Assembly (NCBI GenBank): GCA_003427395.1
Contig: BFEA01000107.1
Span: 2,007,083-2,027,334, forward strand
Direction: 5' to 3'
Source of the DNA: Chara braunii
Lineage: Eukaryota; Streptophyta; Charophyceae; Charales; Characeae
Length of the DNA: 20,252 bases
The number at the start of each line of letters is the position of its first letter. Positions within the stretch are counted from its first letter, which is position 1. The notes under the pieces were generated by a model. It was given only the letters and a program-made list of their open reading frames with translations. It was not told the origin of the DNA and ran no database searches. Positions 17,399 through 20,252 of the stretch are shown here, one piece after another. The position numbers and the translations under genes were made by a program.

Positions 17399-18101
17399 GG
17401 TTTCCTCGAGATGAAAGAGCAGTCCTTGAAGACGTTATCTGCTCCCGGTTGCCGCTCACTATGATCGTCGCGTGTTGCCGTTGCACAATTTACAGGTTTC
17501 CGTCAAGGACATCGTCGCACTCGTCGATGGATCCGGGGAGCTCAACGATGAGGTCGTCAATTTCTACATGGCGATGCTACTGGACAACTGCGGCCGGACT
17601 GCTGCTACCAAGAAGACGTACACCTTTAACTCTTTCTTCGCCTCTACATTGCTTCTGCGAGGTCCAGCAGCTGTTTGCAGATGGGCTAAAGATGTGGACC
17701 TCCTGTCTCATGACCTCGTCTTGGCACCAGTGCACAAGGACGGCGAACACTGGAGCCTTTTTGCCATTGAATTCTCTAGACGTGTTTTGGAAATCTATGA
17801 TTCTTTCTCGTGTTCGTCATCCAAAGATGACTTCTACTCCGCACTTTTAGATAAATCTGTTAAATTTTTGAACACGGTGGCAGGTGCGGCCGGTGATAGT
17901 CGCACTTTCGACCACTTCGCTCGCGAGATCAACGTGAAAGGTGTCCCTCGGCAGCACGACGGGGCTAGTTATGGGGTGTTCATGTTGATGTTCGCTTCCT
18001 GTTTGGCGAGAGGTTTACGTCCACCTTTTGGTTTCTCCCATAGACACATCTCCTCTATCAGAGCTAGACTAGCTTTGGTGATTTGTGATGTTCGTAGGTA
18101 A
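17399..18101 (+). pseudogene. Ulp1/SENP (C48)-like protease domain, catalytic Cys lost
   Basis: Ulp1-family cysteine peptidases remove SUMO or related modifiers, and Ulp1-like domains are frequent in DNA transposons. From about 17430 the frame reads RYLLPVAAHYDRRVLPLHNL, then VKDIVALVDGSGELNDEVVN, matching the family's 'WLND..I..Y' entry motif but with Glu for Trp. Numbering from the GTG at 17472, the catalytic-type residues are His93 (GEHWSLF), Asp110 (LEIYDSF) and Gln161 (VPRQHDG). The nucleophile position, normally DCG, reads S-Y-G: Ser166-Tyr167-Gly168, with TAT at 17970-17972. One G-to-A change from TGT explains the Tyr. Upstream, LEMKEQSLK (17405 on) joins only with a +1 shift near 17430. 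The ORF ends at TAA 18099-18101, which overlaps a donor-like AG|GTAAGC. A catalytically dead pseudoenzyme or an inactivated copy are both possible. Confidence 0.75.
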
Positions 18102-18103
18102 GC
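18096..18103 (+). other. Candidate splice donor overlapping the stop codon
   Basis: CGTAG|GTAAGC matches the eukaryotic 5' splice site consensus very well. The apparent terminator TAA of the Ulp1-like frame lies inside it. A T-rich tract and a candidate acceptor (GGTTTGGTTCAG, about 18225-18236) follow. If spliced, the protein has a further short C-terminal exon. The Ulp1 domain itself would be complete either way. Confidence 0.35.
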
Positions 18104-19336
18104 ATCTATCTTTTTGCTGATCAAGTAGTGTAGAAGGGTTGACTTAGAAGAACATTTCGTTCTTCTCCGGACGAAATTTGTTCCTTTTTATTTTTTCCGA
18201 GAGAGACTGGTGGGTGTTCTCGGTTTGGTTCAGAGCAGAACTGACTGTCACTGCCAGGATATCTCCGGGTGAAATTGTCATGTCCCCGGCGTGTTTGTCG
18301 TCGACAATATTGTTCTTTGTCATTGGATTTCAATTCTCGGGAACGTCCCCGTTGTTGGGGCGCCTGTTTCATGATTGGCTTTCTCACTTTCGTCATTTTG
18401 TGTCTTATGTGGTGTGATGTTCTGCCTGCATACTCCGATGCATCCGAACTCCAACTATCTCTATGCTTTTTTGCCTCTCTCTCGAACCTTCCCCGTCGTC
18501 TACACTCATCTATGCATTTTCACTTTGAATGTCGTGAGGCATCGCAGAGAAGAAAATACAACACAAGGGCCTCTTTATACATTGATGGCCCGTCTGGCCC
18601 TCCGCGCTGGGTGCTTTTTGGTTCCAACGTTGAATGTTGTCAATTATTTGGCCCATCAAAGCTCCCCGTCTGCACGAGCATTCATACATCCGGTTCCTAT
18701 TCCATTAGACAATACACTGAAAAATTTGAATGCGTCGAGGGAGGGAAAACCCGAAAGGCGACGCCGATGGGTGCTCCAATGTGACAAAATTTGAATTAAG
18801 GTAGCACGACTGAAAAAAACAATTGCATGATTGGGCAAAATTTGATGTAAACAACCACCATAAATTCTATGAAAAATAAAGAATGGCTGGCCAGAGAGAA
18901 TCCTGACCAACGCCCAGAGAATATGTCGACGAGGGACCGATTTTTGACATTGTCTGTTGCTATCTAGCCTTTCTTTCACTGTCTTTTTTTTTTTCTTTCT
19001 TTTTTCTTTCTTTTTTCGTCTTTAGCGTTTACACATCATGATTCTCGTTCTCCGAAATCATTACCATACGCATCCCAAATGACAAAAACGAAACAACATC
19101 ACAGTCGTTGCATTGCGAGAAAACCGCGGAGAAAGCCATTAGAAAAACTCAATTTTATCGATAAAATGAATACAGTTCATGTAACGTAACCGATTACAGA
19201 GCCTGCACGTCAAAGCTCAGTCCTATCAATCGCCCAAAGCCAGAGCACAACAGGATTCGCAATGTTAACCATAGTATGGAACTAAAAACAACCTTATCGA
19301 AGAACATTATCATCGTCACCGACAAAGAGTAGAGAG
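18102..19336. other. AT-richer flank, no gene supported
   Basis: Open frames of up to about 170 codons occur in overlapping frames at about 18270-18790, but their composition is not protein-like and they show no domains. A degenerate palindrome CCGAT-GC-ATCCG lies at 18435-18446. An AATAAA at 18875-18880 could be a polyadenylation signal for the plus-strand gene, though it is about 780 bp downstream. A T/C-rich tract spans about 18970-19018. I see nothing else I can assign. Confidence 0.45.
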
Positions 19337-19363
19337 TTATGTTGACCGGTGACACCGCCCTCA
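19337..19363 (+). repeat. 27-bp direct repeat, copy 1
   Basis: TTATGTTGACCG-G-TGA-C-ACCGCCCTCA, followed by CT repeats. It recurs at 20130-20156 with two substitutions, again followed by CT repeats, marking the left edges of two related microsatellite modules. Confidence 0.8.
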
Positions 19364-19365
19364 GA

Positions 19366-19395
19366 GCTCTCTCTCTCGCTCTCTCTCTATCTATC

Positions 19396-19464
<69 letters not shown>
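19366..19464 (+). repeat. (CT)n then (ATCT)n microsatellite, array 1
   Basis: About 22 bp of CT repeats lead into about 77 bp of ATCT repeats with one TTTAT interruption. It translates as Ser-Ile-Tyr-Leu repeats, which is an artefact. Confidence 0.95.
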
Positions 19465-19685
19465 CCGCAGTCCCAAAATCACACACATGTATTATTTGTT
19501 TATTGGATTGCTCTCGGTTTTATTATGAAAACCCTACGCACTCACTCGGCAGTTCTCGCATGCCTATATGGCGAAGATCAGAACCAAGAACCGTCCCGTA
19601 AAGATACTGCAATGACAGCACAGCGCACGACTGATATAACCACAATCCGATTCAGATGCACTCTCTCTCTCTCTCTCTGTCTATA

Positions 19686-19747
<62 letters not shown>

Positions 19748-19780
19748 CTATCTATTTATCTATCTATGTATCTATCTATG

Positions 19781-19827
<47 letters not shown>

Positions 19828-20031
19828 GTATCTCCGGAGCCCCAAAATCACACACACATATTATTTGTTTATTGGATTGCTCTCAGTTTTATTTTGAAAA
19901 CCCTACGCACTCACTCAGCAGTTCTCGCATGCTTATATGGCAAAGATCAGAACCAAGAACCGGCCCGTCAAGATACTGCAATGACAGCACAGCGCACGAC
20001 TGATATAACCACAATCCGATTCAGATGCACT
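19463..20031 (+). repeat. Duplicated ~200-bp unit flanked by microsatellites
   Basis: 19463-19662 and 19832-20031 are close copies (from CTCCG.AG.CCCAAAATCACAC to CCGATTCAGATGCACT) with few substitutions. Each is preceded by an ATCT array, giving a tandem period of about 370 bp. Close similarity suggests a recent duplication, in contrast with the old repeats on the left of the window. Confidence 0.85.
19661..19833 (+). repeat. (CT)n then (ATCT)n microsatellite, array 2
   Basis: A short CT run, then about 150 bp of ATCT repeats with scattered TATCTACTATC, TTTAT and ATGT interruptions. It is longer than array 1. Confidence 0.95.
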
Positions 20032-20072
20032 CAGTGCATCTGAATCGGATTGTGGTTATATTAGTCGTGCGC
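19992..20072. repeat. 81-bp near-perfect palindrome
   Basis: The left arm 19992-20031 (starts GCGCACGACTGATATAACC) and right arm 20033-20072 are reverse complements over 40 bp with one mismatch, separated by a single C at 20032. The left arm is the end of the duplicated unit. The right arm is therefore an inverted copy of that end, followed by new sequence (TTAGTCAACCAAGG). Confidence 0.9.
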
Positions 20073-20113
20073 TTAGTCAACCAAGGTGACAACCGGCAAC
20101 AAACCTCATCTGA

Positions 20114-20155
20114 GCTCTCTCTCTCTCTCTTATGTTGACCGCTGATACCGCCCTC

Positions 20156-20225
<70 letters not shown>
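20114..20225 (+). repeat. CT tract, 27-bp repeat copy 2 (20130-20156), then (CT)n
   Basis: A short CT run (20114-20130) leads into TTATGTTGACCG-C-TGA-T-ACCGCCCTCA (20130-20156) and a long, almost uninterrupted CT tract (about 20158-20225). This mirrors the start of the module at 19337. Confidence 0.9.
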
Positions 20226-20228
<3 letters not shown>

Positions 20229-20252
20229 GGTTTACTCCGTCGATGCCCCTCT

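Larger units (their letters stand above)
10477..18101 (+). mobile_element. Decayed multi-domain element gene (whole extent)
   Basis: Consecutive open segments on the plus strand join into one long broken reading frame. The order is: leader (10477-11457), ParB/sulfiredoxin-like region (11458-12521), unrecognised domain (12522-13364), methyltransferase-like region (13365-14396), acidic and low-complexity regions (14390-16753), then a spliced part ending in a Ulp1/C48-like domain (17399-18101). Interruptions are TAG 11275, TAA 11404, TAG 11455, frameshift 12513-12521, frameshift about 13360-13370, TAG 14238, frameshift 14391-14396, TGA 14996, TAA 15794, frameshift plus TGA about 16380-16396, and a frameshift near 17430. 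Ulp1-like proteases are common passengers of plant and fungal DNA transposons, so a mobile element is a reasonable inference. I found no terminal repeats, transposase, reverse transcriptase or integrase, so the class is undetermined. From memory, unverified, the protein resembles a repeated family in Chara braunii. Confidence 0.45.

Noticed and set aside
8957-18446. Long terminal repeats flanking the large element
   Set aside because: Upstream duplicated blocks have no counterpart downstream of 18101 apart from one degenerate palindrome at 18435, so no LTR pair can be supported in this window.
18269-18794. Overlapping open frames of 139-171 codons downstream of the Ulp1-like domain
   Set aside because: Two frames overlap over most of their length with Cys/Arg/Ser-rich composition and no recognisable motif; they look like chance frames in non-coding DNA.
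19339-20043. 234-codon open frame with Ser-Ile-Tyr-Leu repeats
   Set aside because: It is the translation of ATCT and CT microsatellites plus a duplicated non-coding unit; there is no protein-like segment with independent support.

Overview
Eukaryotic nuclear DNA. No bacterial-style operons or ribosome binding sites are visible. The window has long CT, TA and ATCT microsatellites, divergent tandem duplications, T-rich introns with good acceptors, one ambiguous base (5779), and long decayed coding regions. The large multi-domain protein resembles, from memory and unverified, a multi-copy family of hypothetical proteins in the charophyte alga Chara braunii. I therefore favour a charophyte or similar green-lineage genome in a transposon-rich, probably heterochromatic region. 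I see no intact gene, tRNA, rRNA or CRISPR array.

Layout. 1-1310: degenerate tandem repeats. 1312-2451 (minus): decayed coding sequence of unknown family. 2763-4030: repeats carrying a short palindrome, CGGAT-NN-ATCCG. 4590-5420: a 46-bp-arm inverted repeat followed by two ~350-bp tandem units with paired TGACGTCA sites. 5939-6096: two GC-rich repeat units. 6504-6810: CT/TA microsatellite. 6980-7860: a foldback (MITE-like) family whose best copy is a nearly complete 223-bp hairpin. 8590-10710: a second palindrome cluster and a divergent duplication reaching into the start of the next gene. 10477-18101 (plus): decayed multi-domain gene. 18102-19330: AT-richer DNA with nothing I can assign. 19337-20225: microsatellite-based duplication ending in an 81-bp near-perfect palindrome.

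The main gene, in order: a basic disordered leader, a ParB/sulfiredoxin-like domain, an unrecognised globular domain, a possible aminomethyltransferase-like domain, a low-complexity tail carrying in-frame copies of the palindrome, then (after T-rich introns) a Ulp1/SENP (C48)-like domain whose catalytic Cys position is Tyr. Five in-frame TAR codons, two TGA codons and about five frameshifts interrupt it, so it looks like a decaying, probably mobile, element. Most of the TAR stops fit CAR-to-TAR transitions, and a paralogous fragment nearby shows exactly that change.

The most unusual signal is the palindrome: 22 exact CGGAT-NN-ATCCG copies with a freely varying central dinucleotide, in three clusters, in both non-coding DNA and the disordered tail of the large gene, but absent from its conserved domains.
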